A stretch of 64,000 nucleotides of DNA from positions 72,894 through 136,893 of the forward strand of contig CATXWM010000002.1 in the NCBI GenBank assembly GCA_958403205.1, in the 5' to 3' direction. Below the pieces are notes generated by a model. It did not search any database, was not told the DNA's origin, and saw only the letters and a list, made by a program, of their open reading frames with translations. Position 1 is the first letter of the stretch. Each line of letters opens with the position of its first letter. This DNA comes from an uncultured Collinsella sp. (lineage in GTDB: Bacteria; Actinomycetota; Coriobacteriia; Coriobacteriales; Coriobacteriaceae). Made by a program: the position numbers and the translations under genes. Positions 27,814 through 37,213 of the stretch are shown piece by piece.

Positions 27814-30060
27814 ATGACACTCGTATCCAAGACCTTTGAGCTGTACGGCAAGACCTACACCTTTGAGTCGGGCGAGCTTGCCAAGCAGGCCACCGGCGCG
27901 TGCCTGGTCAAGCAGGGCGACACCACGATGCTCGACACCGTGGTCGTCTCCAAGGAGCGTAAGAACTACGACTTCTTCCCGCTGACCGTCGACTTCAACG
28001 AGAAGATGTACGCCGCCGGCCGCATCCCGGGTGGTTACCTCAAGCGCGAGGGCCGTCCCAGCGAGAAGGCCACGCTCACCGCGCGCATGATCGACCGCCC
28101 GATCCGCCCGAGCTTCCCGGACGGCTTCCGTAACGAGGTGCACATCGTCGCTACCTCACTCGTCGCTGACCAGGTCAACCCCTTCGACGTCATCAACGTC
28201 ATGGGCGCCTCCTTGGCCATGACGCTCGGCGGCGTGCCCTTCGAGGGCCCGCTTGCCTGCGTGCGCATCGGCCGTAACGTGGAGACCGGCGAGTTTATCG
28301 TCAACCCCACCTATGAGGAGCGCGAGAACTCCGATCTGGACCTGGAGCTGGGCGGCTCTGCCGACTTCATCTCGATGGTCGAGGCCGGCGCCGAGGAGAT
28401 CTCCGAGGACGACATGCTCGCCGCTATGAAGTTTGGCCAGGAGGCCCTTGCTGCCTTCTGCCAGGCTCAGGACGAGTTCGTCGCCGAGTGGGAGCAGGTC
28501 AACGGCGCCATCGTCAAGAAGGAGTACCCGCTCGACCAGCCCGTCGAGGAGGTCCAGGAGCGCATCTTCGCCCACTACGACGAGATGGCAGCCGCCCTTC
28601 GCGACGCCGACAAGCTCTCCCGTATCGGTAAGGTCGAGGCTCTGAAGGAGTCCATCCGCGCCGAGTTCACCGAGGAGGAGCAGGCTGCTTGGGAGCGCGA
28701 GATCCCCGTGGCGCTCAAAAAGCTCGAGAAGAAGGCCATGCGCACCATGGTCGTCGAGACCGGCGAGCGCGTCGACGGCCGTGCTGCCGACGAGATCCGT
28801 CCCATCATGGTGAAGGACAACTACCTGCCGCTCGTTCACGGCTCCGGTCTGTTCCAGCGTGGCCAGACCCAGGTGCTTTCCGTCCTGTCGCTCGGCATGC
28901 TCAACGAGGGCCAGCGTCTGGATACCATTGAGCCCACCGAGGGCAAGCGCTACATGCACCACTACAACTTCCCGCCGTTCTGCACCGGCGAGACCGGCCG
29001 CATGGGCAGCCCCAAGCGCCGCGAGATCGGTCACGGCAATCTGGCCGAGCGCGCTCTGCTTCCGGTGCTTCCCGACGAGAACGAGTTCCCCTACGCCATC
29101 CGCGTCGTCTCCGAGGTCATGGAGTCCAACGGCTCCTCTTCGATGGCTTCGACCTGCGGCTCCACGCTCGCCCTTATGGACGGCGGCGTGCCCATTAAGC
29201 GCCCGGTCTCCGGTATCGCCATGGGCCTGATCCAGGAGGAGGGCAAGACCGTGGTCCTGTCCGACATCCAGGGTCTCGAGGACTTCCTGGGCGACATGGA
29301 CTTTAAGGTCACTGGCACCACCGAGGGCATCACTGCCCTGCAGATGGACAACAAGGCCACCGGCCTCACCTTCGACATCCTGGCCCGCGCCCTGCAGCAG
29401 GCCAAGGAGGGTCGCGCCTTCATCCTGCAGAAGATGCTCGATGTGATCCCCGAGCCGCGCCACACCACGCGCAGCACCGCTCCGCGTATCGTCTCCATCC
29501 AGGTTCCGACTGACAAGATCCGTGACGTCATCGGTTCCGGCGGTAAGGTCATCCGCGGTATCCAGGACGAGACCGGCGCCTCGGTCGACATCCAGGAGGA
29601 CGGCACCGTCTTTGTCGGCGGCACCGGCGAGTCCGTCGACCAGGCTGTCGAGCGTATCAAGCTCATCATCAAGGTTCCCGAGCCGGGCGAGGAGTACACC
29701 GGTCGCGTGGTCTCCATCCAGCCCTTCGGCGCCTTCGTGAACCTGCTGCCCGGCAAGGATGGCCTGCTGCACATCTCCCGCGTCGCCAAGGGCCGCGTGG
29801 AGAAGGTCGAGGACGTCCTCAACGTCGGCGACGAGGTCAAGGTCGTCGTCATCGAGGTCGATGATCGCGGTAAGATCTCGCTCGATCGTCTTGACAAGCC
29901 CGAGGCCCCGGCTCGCGCCGAGGGTGCCTCCGAGGGCGACGGCGAGCACTTCCAGCGCCGTGAGCGTCCGCGTCGCGAGCGCTCCGAGCGCAGTGATCGC
30001 CCGCGCCGTCCCGGCGACAACGGAGGCCGCAAGCCCCGCCGTCACCACGACGCCGAGTAA
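27814..30060 (+). CDS. pnp: Polyribonucleotide nucleotidyltransferase (PNPase)
   Basis: A 3'-5' phosphorolytic exoribonuclease and degradosome partner. 748 residues: two RNase PH domains joined by a helical linker, a KH domain (DVIGSGGKVIRGIQ, about 570-583), an S1 domain (about 620-690, GRVVSIQPFGAFVNLLPGKDG) and a basic Arg/Glu-rich tail. ATG 27814 follows AAAGGAG. It follows rpsO as in most bacteria. Downstream are two palindromic repeats and then rnj, so two ribonuclease genes flank the repeats. Confidence 0.97.
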   Translation: MTLVSKTFELYGKTYTFESGELAKQATGACLVKQGDTTMLDTVVVSKERKNYDFFPLTVDFNEKMYAAGRIPGGYLKREGRPSEKATLTARMIDRPIRPSFPDGFRNEVHIVATSLVADQVNPFDVINVMGASLAMTLGGVPFEGPLACVRIGRNVETGEFIVNPTYEERENSDLDLELGGSADFISMVEAGAEEISEDDMLAAMKFGQEALAAFCQAQDEFVAEWEQVNGAIVKKEYPLDQPVEEVQERIFAHYDEMAAALRDADKLSRIGKVEALKESIRAEFTEEEQAAWEREIPVALKKLEKKAMRTMVVETGERVDGRAADEIRPIMVKDNYLPLVHGSGLFQRGQTQVLSVLSLGMLNEGQRLDTIEPTEGKRYMHHYNFPPFCTGETGRMGSPKRREIGHGNLAERALLPVLPDENEFPYAIRVVSEVMESNGSSSMASTCGSTLALMDGGVPIKRPVSGIAMGLIQEEGKTVVLSDIQGLEDFLGDMDFKVTGTTEGITALQMDNKATGLTFDILARALQQAKEGRAFILQKMLDVIPEPRHTTRSTAPRIVSIQVPTDKIRDVIGSGGKVIRGIQDETGASVDIQEDGTVFVGGTGESVDQAVERIKLIIKVPEPGEEYTGRVVSIQPFGAFVNLLPGKDGLLHISRVAKGRVEKVEDVLNVGDEVKVVVIEVDDRGKISLDRLDKPEAPARAEGASEGDGEHFQRRERPRRERSERSDRPRRPGDNGGRKPRRHHDAE

Positions 30061-30083
30061 CAGCTACATATAAGCAGCTCAAC

Positions 30084-30112
30084 AAGGGCGACTCCTAAGG
30101 GGTCGCCCTTTT
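30084..30112 (+). terminator. Rho-independent terminator after pnp, overlapping a long palindrome
   Basis: AAGGGCGACTCC pairs with GGGGTCGCCCTT, followed by TT. Its 3' strand (GCCCTTTT, 30105-30112) is also the outermost part of the palindrome at 30105-30253, so the two folds compete. Confidence 0.85.
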
Positions 30113-30253
30113 GCTTGCGCCCGGGAGGGCCGCATATGAAGTTTCCTGCTCTACAGTCCTGCGCAAGACGGAAAGCACATTAAGTGCTTTCCTTTGCGTG
30201 CGGAACTCGCGATAAACTTCATATGCGCCCCTCCCGGGCGCAAGCAAAAGGGC
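30105..30253 (-). repeat. Long palindromic element, family 1, copy A
   Basis: Arms of 40 nt (30105-30144 and 30214-30253) match at 39 positions. Inside them is an asymmetric core with an apical hairpin, GGAAAGCAC (30170-30178) against GTGCTTTCC (30184-30192). Read on the minus strand, its core shares ATGAAGTTTATCGCGAGTTC and the following CGCACG, and GCAGGACTGTAGAGCAGG plus AAACTTCAT, exactly with copy B. The outer arms share no sequence with copy B. No protein is encoded. See findings. Confidence 0.9.
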
Positions 30254-30377
30254 TAGTTAGTGCCGCTCGCCATTGAGTTAGACAGTCTATTCAGCAGTCA
30301 GATTTCGGATCTGTAGAGAGATGCAGCAGCATTTCCCCAGATAAAACCTACCAAAATAAACCTGTCCCTTATTGTCA

Positions 30378-30510
30378 GGTTTCCCGTGGGGCGGGCACTG
30401 ATGAAGTTTATCGCGAGTTCCGCACGAACAGGAGGCCACTTAATGTGGCCTCCGTCGTGAGCAGGACTGTAGAGCAGGAAACTTCATCAGTGCCCGCCCC
30501 ACGGGAAACC
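30378..30510 (+). repeat. Long palindromic element, family 1, copy B
   Basis: Perfect 32-nt arms (30378-30409 and 30479-30510) enclose the same core as copy A in the opposite orientation. The apical hairpin is GGAGGCCAC (30431-30439) against GTGGCCTCC (30445-30453) around the same TTAAT loop, so three base pairs differ from copy A and all are compensated. The 124 bp between copies (30254-30377) shows nothing recognisable; 30511-30698 is the rnj leader. Confidence 0.9.
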
Positions 30511-30698
30511 GGCGGGATAGACCGGTTCAGATGGGGCTTTGATGCATGGGTGGTCTGTTGATGGACAATTGGGTATGATGCTGTGGTTACTGCATCGACT
30601 CTGAGATGCATGTTTGTACGTTCCCGGCGGTCGGTTTGCCAGAAGCGCCCCGTCGGTTGTTCCAGACCCGTTTCGAAGAAAGGAAACCACACTAACCT

Positions 30699-32369
30699 AT
30701 GGCAGCTAAAAAATCATCTTCCTTGAAGATCATCCCGCTCGGCGGCCTTGACGGCATAGGCAAGAACATGACGGTCTTCGAGTGCGGCGACGACATGGTG
30801 CTCGTCGACGCCGGTCTCATGTTCCCGGATGACTCCCAGCCCGGTATCGACCTGGTGCTTCCCGACTACACCTATGTTTTGGAGAACGAGGAGAAGCTCC
30901 GCGGTATCGTCGTCACCCACGGCCACGAGGACCACACCGGTTCGCTTCCGTACCTGCTGCAGGACCTCAACAACAAGGTGCCCATCTTCTCGAGCAAGCT
31001 GACGCTTGGCTTTATCGAGGGCAAGCTTTCTGAGTTCCGCATTCGCGCACCCAAGTTCCGCGAGGTCAAGGGCGGCAGCCATGTCAACCTCGGCGGCATC
31101 TCGCTCGACTTCTTCTCGATGACGCATTCCATCCCCGGCGCTCTGGGCGTGTTTATCCGCACCAATCAGGGCACCGTTATGCACACCGGCGACTTTAAGC
31201 TCGACCAGACGCCCATCGACGGCGTCACGCCCGACTATGCCGCTATCAGCCGCTTTGCCAAGCAGGGCATCGACCTGCTGCTTTCCGACTCCACCAATGC
31301 CACGGTTCCCGGCTTTACCAAGTCCGAGGCCGAGGTTGGTCCCAACCTGCTGCATGCCATCAAGAACGCCCCGGGTCGCGTGTTCGTCGCTTCGTTCTCG
31401 AGCCATATCCATCGTTTGCAGCAGATCTGCGATGCCGCCCGCAAGTGCGGCCGTAAGGTCGTTGTGACCGGTCGCTCCATGCTCACCAACACCCGCGTCG
31501 CGCGCGAGCTGGGCTACCTCAACATCGACGATGCCGATATCATCGATGCCTTCGATATCGATAACCTGCCCGACGACAAGATCGTCGTCATGTGCACCGG
31601 TTCGCAGGGCGAGCCGCTGTCGGCCCTGTCCCGCATGGCCAATGGCGAGCACAAGACGCTCTCTATCCACGAGGGCGATACCGTCATCCTCTCGGCAACT
31701 CCCGTTCCCGGCAACGAGAAGGCCGTCCAGCAGGTCGTCAACAGCCTGGCCAAGCTCGGCTGCGACGTGTGGGATAAGAACCGCGCTCTCGTCCACGTCT
31801 CCGGTCACGGTAGCCAGGAGGAACTCAAGCTCCTGATGGCCATGGCCAAGCCCACGTACTTTATGCCGGTTCACGGTGAGGCCGTGCATCTGCGCGCCCA
31901 TGCCCAGCTGGCCCGCAAGATGGGCATCAAGGACGATCATATCTTTATCCTCGATAACGGCGACACGCTCGAGATGCGCGGTGGTATCGTCAAGCGCGGT
32001 ACGCCCGTCGAGTCCGGCGTCGTTTACGTCGACGGACTGCGTATCGGCGATACCGACCCCATCGTCCTGCGCGATCGCCAGAAGCTCGCCAACGACGGTA
32101 TGGTCACGGCCGTTGCCATCGTCTCGCTCAAGCACAAGAAGATCGAGGCCATCGAGTTCTCGGGTCGCGGCGTCTCGTTTGCCATCGACGACCAGTTCTC
32201 CGAGGATGCCTCCGCGTCCATTATGAAGACGATCGAGAAGGGCAAGTTCAGCTTTACGAGCAGCGGCTCCGATGCCATTCGCAAGGCCGTGCGCGATTCG
32301 CTCTCCAACTTTATCTGGAGCCGTACGCGCACCCGTCCGATGATCATCCCGGTCGTCATGGAGGTTTAG
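30699..32369 (+). CDS. rnj: Ribonuclease J
   Basis: A metallo-beta-lactamase/beta-CASP nuclease with 5'-3' exonuclease and endonuclease activity in mRNA decay and rRNA processing. 556 residues; the metal motif HGHEDH is at 74-79, further ligands lie in MTHSIPG and MHTGDFKLD, and the beta-CASP region includes VMCTGSQGEPLSAL and HVSGHG. ATG 30699 follows GAAAGGAAA. It is 2 bp from ftsK. Confidence 0.96.
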   Translation: MAAKKSSSLKIIPLGGLDGIGKNMTVFECGDDMVLVDAGLMFPDDSQPGIDLVLPDYTYVLENEEKLRGIVVTHGHEDHTGSLPYLLQDLNNKVPIFSSKLTLGFIEGKLSEFRIRAPKFREVKGGSHVNLGGISLDFFSMTHSIPGALGVFIRTNQGTVMHTGDFKLDQTPIDGVTPDYAAISRFAKQGIDLLLSDSTNATVPGFTKSEAEVGPNLLHAIKNAPGRVFVASFSSHIHRLQQICDAARKCGRKVVVTGRSMLTNTRVARELGYLNIDDADIIDAFDIDNLPDDKIVVMCTGSQGEPLSALSRMANGEHKTLSIHEGDTVILSATPVPGNEKAVQQVVNSLAKLGCDVWDKNRALVHVSGHGSQEELKLLMAMAKPTYFMPVHGEAVHLRAHAQLARKMGIKDDHIFILDNGDTLEMRGGIVKRGTPVESGVVYVDGLRIGDTDPIVLRDRQKLANDGMVTAVAIVSLKHKKIEAIEFSGRGVSFAIDDQFSEDASASIMKTIEKGKFSFTSSGSDAIRKAVRDSLSNFIWSRTRTRPMIIPVVMEV

Positions 32370-32370
32370 T

Positions 32371-35151
32371 TTGGCGCGCGGATCTGCACAAAACGCCAAA
32401 GGCAATAAGGCCAATAACCAACCGGCATCTGCTAAGGGTGCCGGTTCCCATCTGCGTGCCAATAAGGGCCACGAGGCGGACTTTGACGATTTTGAGCCCT
32501 TGGTCGAGCCCTCGGCCAACCGCGATATTGCCGGCGTGGTCATCGCCGTTTTGGCGATTGCGTCCTTCATTGCCGTGATTTCTCCGGCAACAGCACCCGT
32601 TACGGCTGCGGTTGCCGGTTTCTACCACCTGGGCTTTGGTCTGGGCGCCTACGTGCTGCCGATCGTCATTTTGCTGTTTGCCGCCACGCTCTTTTTAGGC
32701 GAGGACTCGCCGCTCAACATTCGCTCGGTCGCGGGTGGAGCCGTGGTCTTTATCGCCGTTGTCTCCATTCTTTCTCTGATGGTGCCGGGTACGAGCGACT
32801 CGTGTGACCTTATGTTCACGCCGCAAAATCTGTCCGCCTCAGGTGGCTACATCGGTGCGTTTATTGCGAGTGCGCTGCAGAATGCCCTGGGTAAGCCTAT
32901 CGCGATGGTGGTCCTGTTGGGTCTGGCCGTCGTTGGTTTTGTCATCATCGGCTTTTCGGTGGGTGGCGTGCTGCGCTCTGCTCGCGACCGCGCGGCCGAT
33001 TTTGCCGAGCGCCGTCGTGCCGATGTTAACGCGAGCCCGTGGGGTGACGACGAAGCCCTGTCGGTGCCCGGCGTTGCCCGTCCGCACCTGAGCATTCTTC
33101 GTCAAAAGGGCTCCGATGCTGCCGTGACCACGGTTATGGGCAACGATGTGGACCCGGTTTTGGACGATGACGACGAGGATGAGAATCCGTTTGTCGACGT
33201 GTCCGAGTCGGTTGAGACTGAGCGCGCTAAGACGACGCTGCTGCCGCGCCGCCATGCAAAGAAGGGCAAGGCTGCGCCTAAGCTCAATACAAGCGAGCCC
33301 GACCCGTCTTGGTCCGATAGCGAGATTGAGCTCACCGAGGGCGATGACGAGGATGACGAGGCTCCGATTGAGACCGCAAAGACAACTTTGCTGCCGCGCC
33401 GCCATGCAAAGCACGACCAGGTAACCGGTCAACTTTCGATGGAAGACGACCCCGATAAGATCGACGAGTCCGAGCCGCCGTTTGCCGTGAATCCTGTTTC
33501 GGCAGCACCTCAGATCCCCGACTTCTTGAAGCATCCCAATGTTGCCAATGCGTCTGCCTCGAGTGCTGTCGATTCGGCTGCGGCTAGCGATGGGGGAGCG
33601 GACGGCGGCGCCGCAGATAACGAGGGCGAAGAAGAGGACGGCCTCAAGCTTCCGCCGCTCGAGATCCTGCACGCCAACCCGCAGTCGGCGTCCTCCGCGT
33701 CATCTGACAAGGAGCTGGAACAGACTGCCGAGTCACTGCAATCCACCTTGCTTGAGTTTGGCCGCAGTGCCCGCGTGGTCGGCTGGATCGCCGGCCCCAC
33801 GGTTACGACCTTTAAGCTTCAGCCCGGTGAGGGCGAGCGCGTGAGCAAAATCTCGAGCCTCGAGGACGATATCGCGCTTTCGCTCGCTGCCCAGTCGGTA
33901 CGTATCTTTGCTCCGATCCCCGGTACCTCGCTCGTGGGCATCGAGATTCCCAACCGCAAGCGCCAGAACGTCAACCTGGGCGACGTGCTGCCCTATGTGA
34001 AGGGCGGTCCGCTCGAGCTCGCCATCGGCCGCGATGCCGAGGGCACGCCGGTTGTCGCCGATCTCGCCAAGATGCCCCACCTGCTGATTGCCGGTACGAC
34101 CGGTTCCGGTAAGTCGGTGATGATCAACTCCATCATCACGACCCTGCTCATGCGCGCCCTTCCCGAGGACGTTCGCCTGATCATGGTCGACCCCAAACGC
34201 GTCGAGCTTGCGGGCTATAACGGTTTGCCGCATCTCTATGTGCCCGTGGTGACCGAGCCCAAGCAGGCCGCGAGCGCTCTGCAATGGGCCGTGTCCGAGA
34301 TGGAGCGTCGCCTGAAGGTCTTCGAGCGTCTTAACGTGCGTAAGATCTCGACCTACAACGAAAAGCAGGCCGCCGGCGAGTTTGAGCATTACGATAACCC
34401 GCCGCAAAAGATGCCCTACTTGGTCATCATCATTGACGAGCTCTCGGACCTGATGATGGTCGCCGGTAAGGATGTCGAGGCCTCGATCGTGCGTATTGCT
34501 CAGCTGGGCCGTGCCGCCGGTATCCACCTTATCGTGGCCACGCAGCGCCCGAGCTCCAACGTGGTGACGGGCCTCATCAAGGCCAACATCACCAACCGCA
34601 TCGCCTTTAACGTCGCCACGGGCATCGACTCGCGCGTCATCATCGACCAGATGGGTGCCGAAAAGCTCACCGGTTTGGGCGACATGCTGTTCTCCAAGGT
34701 CGACTGGGGCAAGCCCCGCCGTATCCAGGGCTGCTTTGTCTCGGATGATGAGATCAACGAGATTGTCGAGTTCGTCAAGTCGCAGAGTGAGCCAGACTAC
34801 CACGAGGAGATCCTGTCTGCCGTGGCGCCCGCTTCCATGTCCATGGCGGGTGGCGGCGGCATTGTCCGCACCGGAGTCGCCGAGCCGCAAGACGATGATC
34901 CGCTCATCTGGGAAGCCGCCCATATTGTGGTGGATTCGCAGCTTGGCTCCACATCTGGCCTGCAACGCCGCCTGAAGGTTGGCTATGCGCGTGCCGGGCG
35001 TATTATGGATATGCTGGAAGAAAAGGGTGTCGTCGGTCCGCCCGACGGTTCCAAGCCGCGCGAGGTCCTGCTGGACGAGGAGGGGCTTGCCGCGCTGGAA
35101 TCTGTCGACGCCGAGATGGCACGTGAAGATCGTGAGTTTGGAGGATTCTGA
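32371..35151 (+). CDS. ftsK: DNA translocase FtsK/SpoIIIE
   Basis: A septal DNA pump that clears chromosomes from the division plane. 926 residues: four N-terminal membrane helices (about 50-200), a long acidic linker, the motor with Walker A GTTGSGKSV (575-583) and Walker B VIIIDELSDL (about 683-692), and a C-terminal winged-helix gamma domain. The linker holds two copies of KTTLLPRRHAK (287-297 and 337-347), an internal duplication. It uses TTG 32371 with GGAGG six bases upstream. Its stop overlaps the next ATG. Confidence 0.95.
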   Translation: MARGSAQNAKGNKANNQPASAKGAGSHLRANKGHEADFDDFEPLVEPSANRDIAGVVIAVLAIASFIAVISPATAPVTAAVAGFYHLGFGLGAYVLPIVILLFAATLFLGEDSPLNIRSVAGGAVVFIAVVSILSLMVPGTSDSCDLMFTPQNLSASGGYIGAFIASALQNALGKPIAMVVLLGLAVVGFVIIGFSVGGVLRSARDRAADFAERRRADVNASPWGDDEALSVPGVARPHLSILRQKGSDAAVTTVMGNDVDPVLDDDDEDENPFVDVSESVETERAKTTLLPRRHAKKGKAAPKLNTSEPDPSWSDSEIELTEGDDEDDEAPIETAKTTLLPRRHAKHDQVTGQLSMEDDPDKIDESEPPFAVNPVSAAPQIPDFLKHPNVANASASSAVDSAAASDGGADGGAADNEGEEEDGLKLPPLEILHANPQSASSASSDKELEQTAESLQSTLLEFGRSARVVGWIAGPTVTTFKLQPGEGERVSKISSLEDDIALSLAAQSVRIFAPIPGTSLVGIEIPNRKRQNVNLGDVLPYVKGGPLELAIGRDAEGTPVVADLAKMPHLLIAGTTGSGKSVMINSIITTLLMRALPEDVRLIMVDPKRVELAGYNGLPHLYVPVVTEPKQAASALQWAVSEMERRLKVFERLNVRKISTYNEKQAAGEFEHYDNPPQKMPYLVIIIDELSDLMMVAGKDVEASIVRIAQLGRAAGIHLIVATQRPSSNVVTGLIKANITNRIAFNVATGIDSRVIIDQMGAEKLTGLGDMLFSKVDWGKPRRIQGCFVSDDEINEIVEFVKSQSEPDYHEEILSAVAPASMSMAGGGGIVRTGVAEPQDDDPLIWEAAHIVVDSQLGSTSGLQRRLKVGYARAGRIMDMLEEKGVVGPPDGSKPREVLLDEEGLAALESVDAEMAREDREFGGF

Positions 35152-36659
35152 TGGCTGCACGCTTTGGTGACATGCTGCTCGAGCAGCGTCGCAGAATGGG
35201 CCTTTCCATTCAGCAGGTCGCCAACACCATCAAAATCAGGCCGCAGATCATCGAGTTTTTCGAGACCGGTAACTTTGCTTCGATGCCGCCGCGCGGCTAT
35301 GCGCAGGGCATGATTTCGAGCTATGCTCGCTTTTTGGGCCTCAATCCGCGCGAGGTCGTCAATGCCTACTTTGACGACCTGATGGCATACGAACGCGAGA
35401 CGTCGCAGCAGGGCGGTCGTTTTCAGGACGCCGCCGGCTACGTCAATTCGCGTTCCTCGGTCGATAATGGGCGCTTCCTGATGGTTCAGGGCGGTCGTTC
35501 GACCCGCTATGGACAGCGTCCTCAGCAGGCCGGTTACATTACCGAGACGGGTTCGGGCGAGGAGATTCGCTCACAGCGTGACCGGTTCCGCAGTACGCCG
35601 ATGCCCGAGGACTGTGCACTTCCCGCTGCCCGCGGCGTGGCGCGTGACCCTCGTGCCGGCTACGGCGACGGCGGCTATTCCGATCGCGGTTACCGTGGTG
35701 TCTCTACCGGACGCTCTCGCGGTGGCTATGCGGACGCCGATACCACGCAGGTGACGCCGCGTCTTCGCTCTCAGTCGCAGCCGTATGGCCAGCGCTCTTC
35801 GGCTTCGCGTTCTGGCCAGCGTGGCTATCAAGGCCGCGGTGAACTTGCGCTCCGCTCGGGTCAGCGCAACCTTCAGGGCCAGGGTGGCTATCGCGTCCGT
35901 TCCGATAGCAATCGTGGTCGTATGCCTCAGGGAGGCGGCCGCAGCAGTTCCAGTCGTGGACGCGGCGGATCACGTACTCCTCAAAACAACGGGCTCGATC
36001 CGCGTATCGTCTACGCCGGCATCGGCGCCGTTGCGCTGCTGTTGATTGTGCTCATCGTGGTGCTTCTGCGCGGCTGCGTATCTTCGGCGCCCGAGAACAC
36101 GCCCGAGACGCCCACTGCTACCAAGACGACGAACAAGAAGTCTTCTAAGAAGACCGAAACGGTCGACGAGGACGAAGACACCGATGAGCCGACGGATGAG
36201 TCGACCGATGCGGAAGCCACCAAGACGACGGCTAAAAAGGAAGAGAACGAGGTAACGAAGGTCAAGGTCTCCGTTGCCAAGGGAAAGACCGCGTGGATTG
36301 AGGTCAAGGTCGACGGCAAGTCGGTCTATGGCGCCCAGGCGACTGGCCCCTTTGAGCAGGAGTACACGCCCGAGTCCTCAATCGAGATTACCACGTCCAA
36401 GCCTTCCGATGTCACCGTTACCAAGAACGGCGAAAAGGTCCGTTACGATACCAAGACCTCGGGCGTGGCGCGCGTGACGATCACCGTTCCCAAGAAGGAG
36501 ACGACTGATTCCGAGAATGGTGAAAGTTCTGATGGTACCGACTCCACCGATGGTACCGATACCACCGACGGTACCGATGCCCAGTCCACGGATGGCGCCG
36601 ATACCGCAACTGACGGTCAGACGCCCACCGATTCTACCGACTATTCGTACGATAGCTAA
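35151..36659 (+). CDS. RodZ-like protein: N-terminal HTH, membrane helix, repetitive C-terminus
   Basis: Probably links cell-shape or division machinery to the membrane. 502 residues: a RodZ-type helix-turn-helix (1-75, MLLEQRRRMGLSIQQVANTI), a 200-residue Arg/Gly/Ser/Tyr-rich disordered linker, one membrane helix (about 286-306), an acidic Thr/Lys-rich stretch, a DUF4115-like beta domain (about 365-450, VKVSVAKGKTAWIEVKVDG) and a tail of TDGTD repeats. ATG 35151 overlaps the ftsK stop by one base. The long basic linker between HTH and membrane is unusual for RodZ. Confidence 0.82.
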   Translation: MAARFGDMLLEQRRRMGLSIQQVANTIKIRPQIIEFFETGNFASMPPRGYAQGMISSYARFLGLNPREVVNAYFDDLMAYERETSQQGGRFQDAAGYVNSRSSVDNGRFLMVQGGRSTRYGQRPQQAGYITETGSGEEIRSQRDRFRSTPMPEDCALPAARGVARDPRAGYGDGGYSDRGYRGVSTGRSRGGYADADTTQVTPRLRSQSQPYGQRSSASRSGQRGYQGRGELALRSGQRNLQGQGGYRVRSDSNRGRMPQGGGRSSSSRGRGGSRTPQNNGLDPRIVYAGIGAVALLLIVLIVVLLRGCVSSAPENTPETPTATKTTNKKSSKKTETVDEDEDTDEPTDESTDAEATKTTAKKEENEVTKVKVSVAKGKTAWIEVKVDGKSVYGAQATGPFEQEYTPESSIEITTSKPSDVTVTKNGEKVRYDTKTSGVARVTITVPKKETTDSENGESSDGTDSTDGTDTTDGTDAQSTDGADTATDGQTPTDSTDYSYDS

Positions 36660-36688
36660 TAAGCCGCTCGTACGCGAAAGGAAACATC

Positions 36689-37186
36689 ATGGCTAAAGAT
36701 TCCAGCTTCGACGTCGTGTCCGAGGTCAACATGCAAGAGGTCGACAACGCCTTCCAGCAGACCACGCGCGAGATTTCCCAGCGCTATGACCTTAAGGATT
36801 CCGGCGCCACGATCGAGCTTTCGAAGGGCGACAAGCTCTTTACGATCAACGCCCCGGCCGACTTTGTCTCCAAGCAGATTATCGACGTGCTGAGCTCCAA
36901 GCTCATCAAGCGCGGCATTGACCTCAAGGCTGTCTCGTGGGATGCTCCGCAGGCGGCATCGGGCGGTACCGTGCGCGTGCTCGGCCATATCGTCGAGGGT
37001 ATCGACCCTGCGACCGCCAAGAAGATCAACAAGGACATCAAGGACCAAAAGCTCAAAGTCAAGGTGATCATCGAGGCCGACAAGCTGCGTGTTTCCTCTG
37101 CTTCGAAGGACGCGTTGCAGACCGTGATCCAGTTCCTGCGCGACCAGGACTACGGTCAGCCGCTGCAGTTCACCAACTACCGCTAA
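36689..37186 (+). CDS. YajQ family nucleotide-binding protein
   Basis: 165 residues of the DUF520/YajQ family, recognised from SSFDVVSEVNMQEVDNAFQQ and the QRYDLK and KLFTINAP-type segments. Some members bind cyclic di-GMP; the role in this lineage is unknown. It has its own AAAGGAAA ribosome site and sits between the RodZ-like gene and rimO. Confidence 0.92.
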   Translation: MAKDSSFDVVSEVNMQEVDNAFQQTTREISQRYDLKDSGATIELSKGDKLFTINAPADFVSKQIIDVLSSKLIKRGIDLKAVSWDAPQAASGGTVRVLGHIVEGIDPATAKKINKDIKDQKLKVKVIIEADKLRVSSASKDALQTVIQFLRDQDYGQPLQFTNYR

Positions 37187-37213
37187 TATCATTCGAAAGG
37201 ACCGCTCTCCAAC

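Noticed and set aside
28156..30048. A 630-codon open frame opposite pnp
   Set aside because: Shadow of the PNPase reading frame; Leu/Gly/Asp-rich low-complexity translation without a ribosome site.
30105..30510. Ordinary rho-independent terminators
   Set aside because: The arms are far longer than a terminator, enclose conserved unpaired strands, are not followed by T runs, and occur in opposite orientations.
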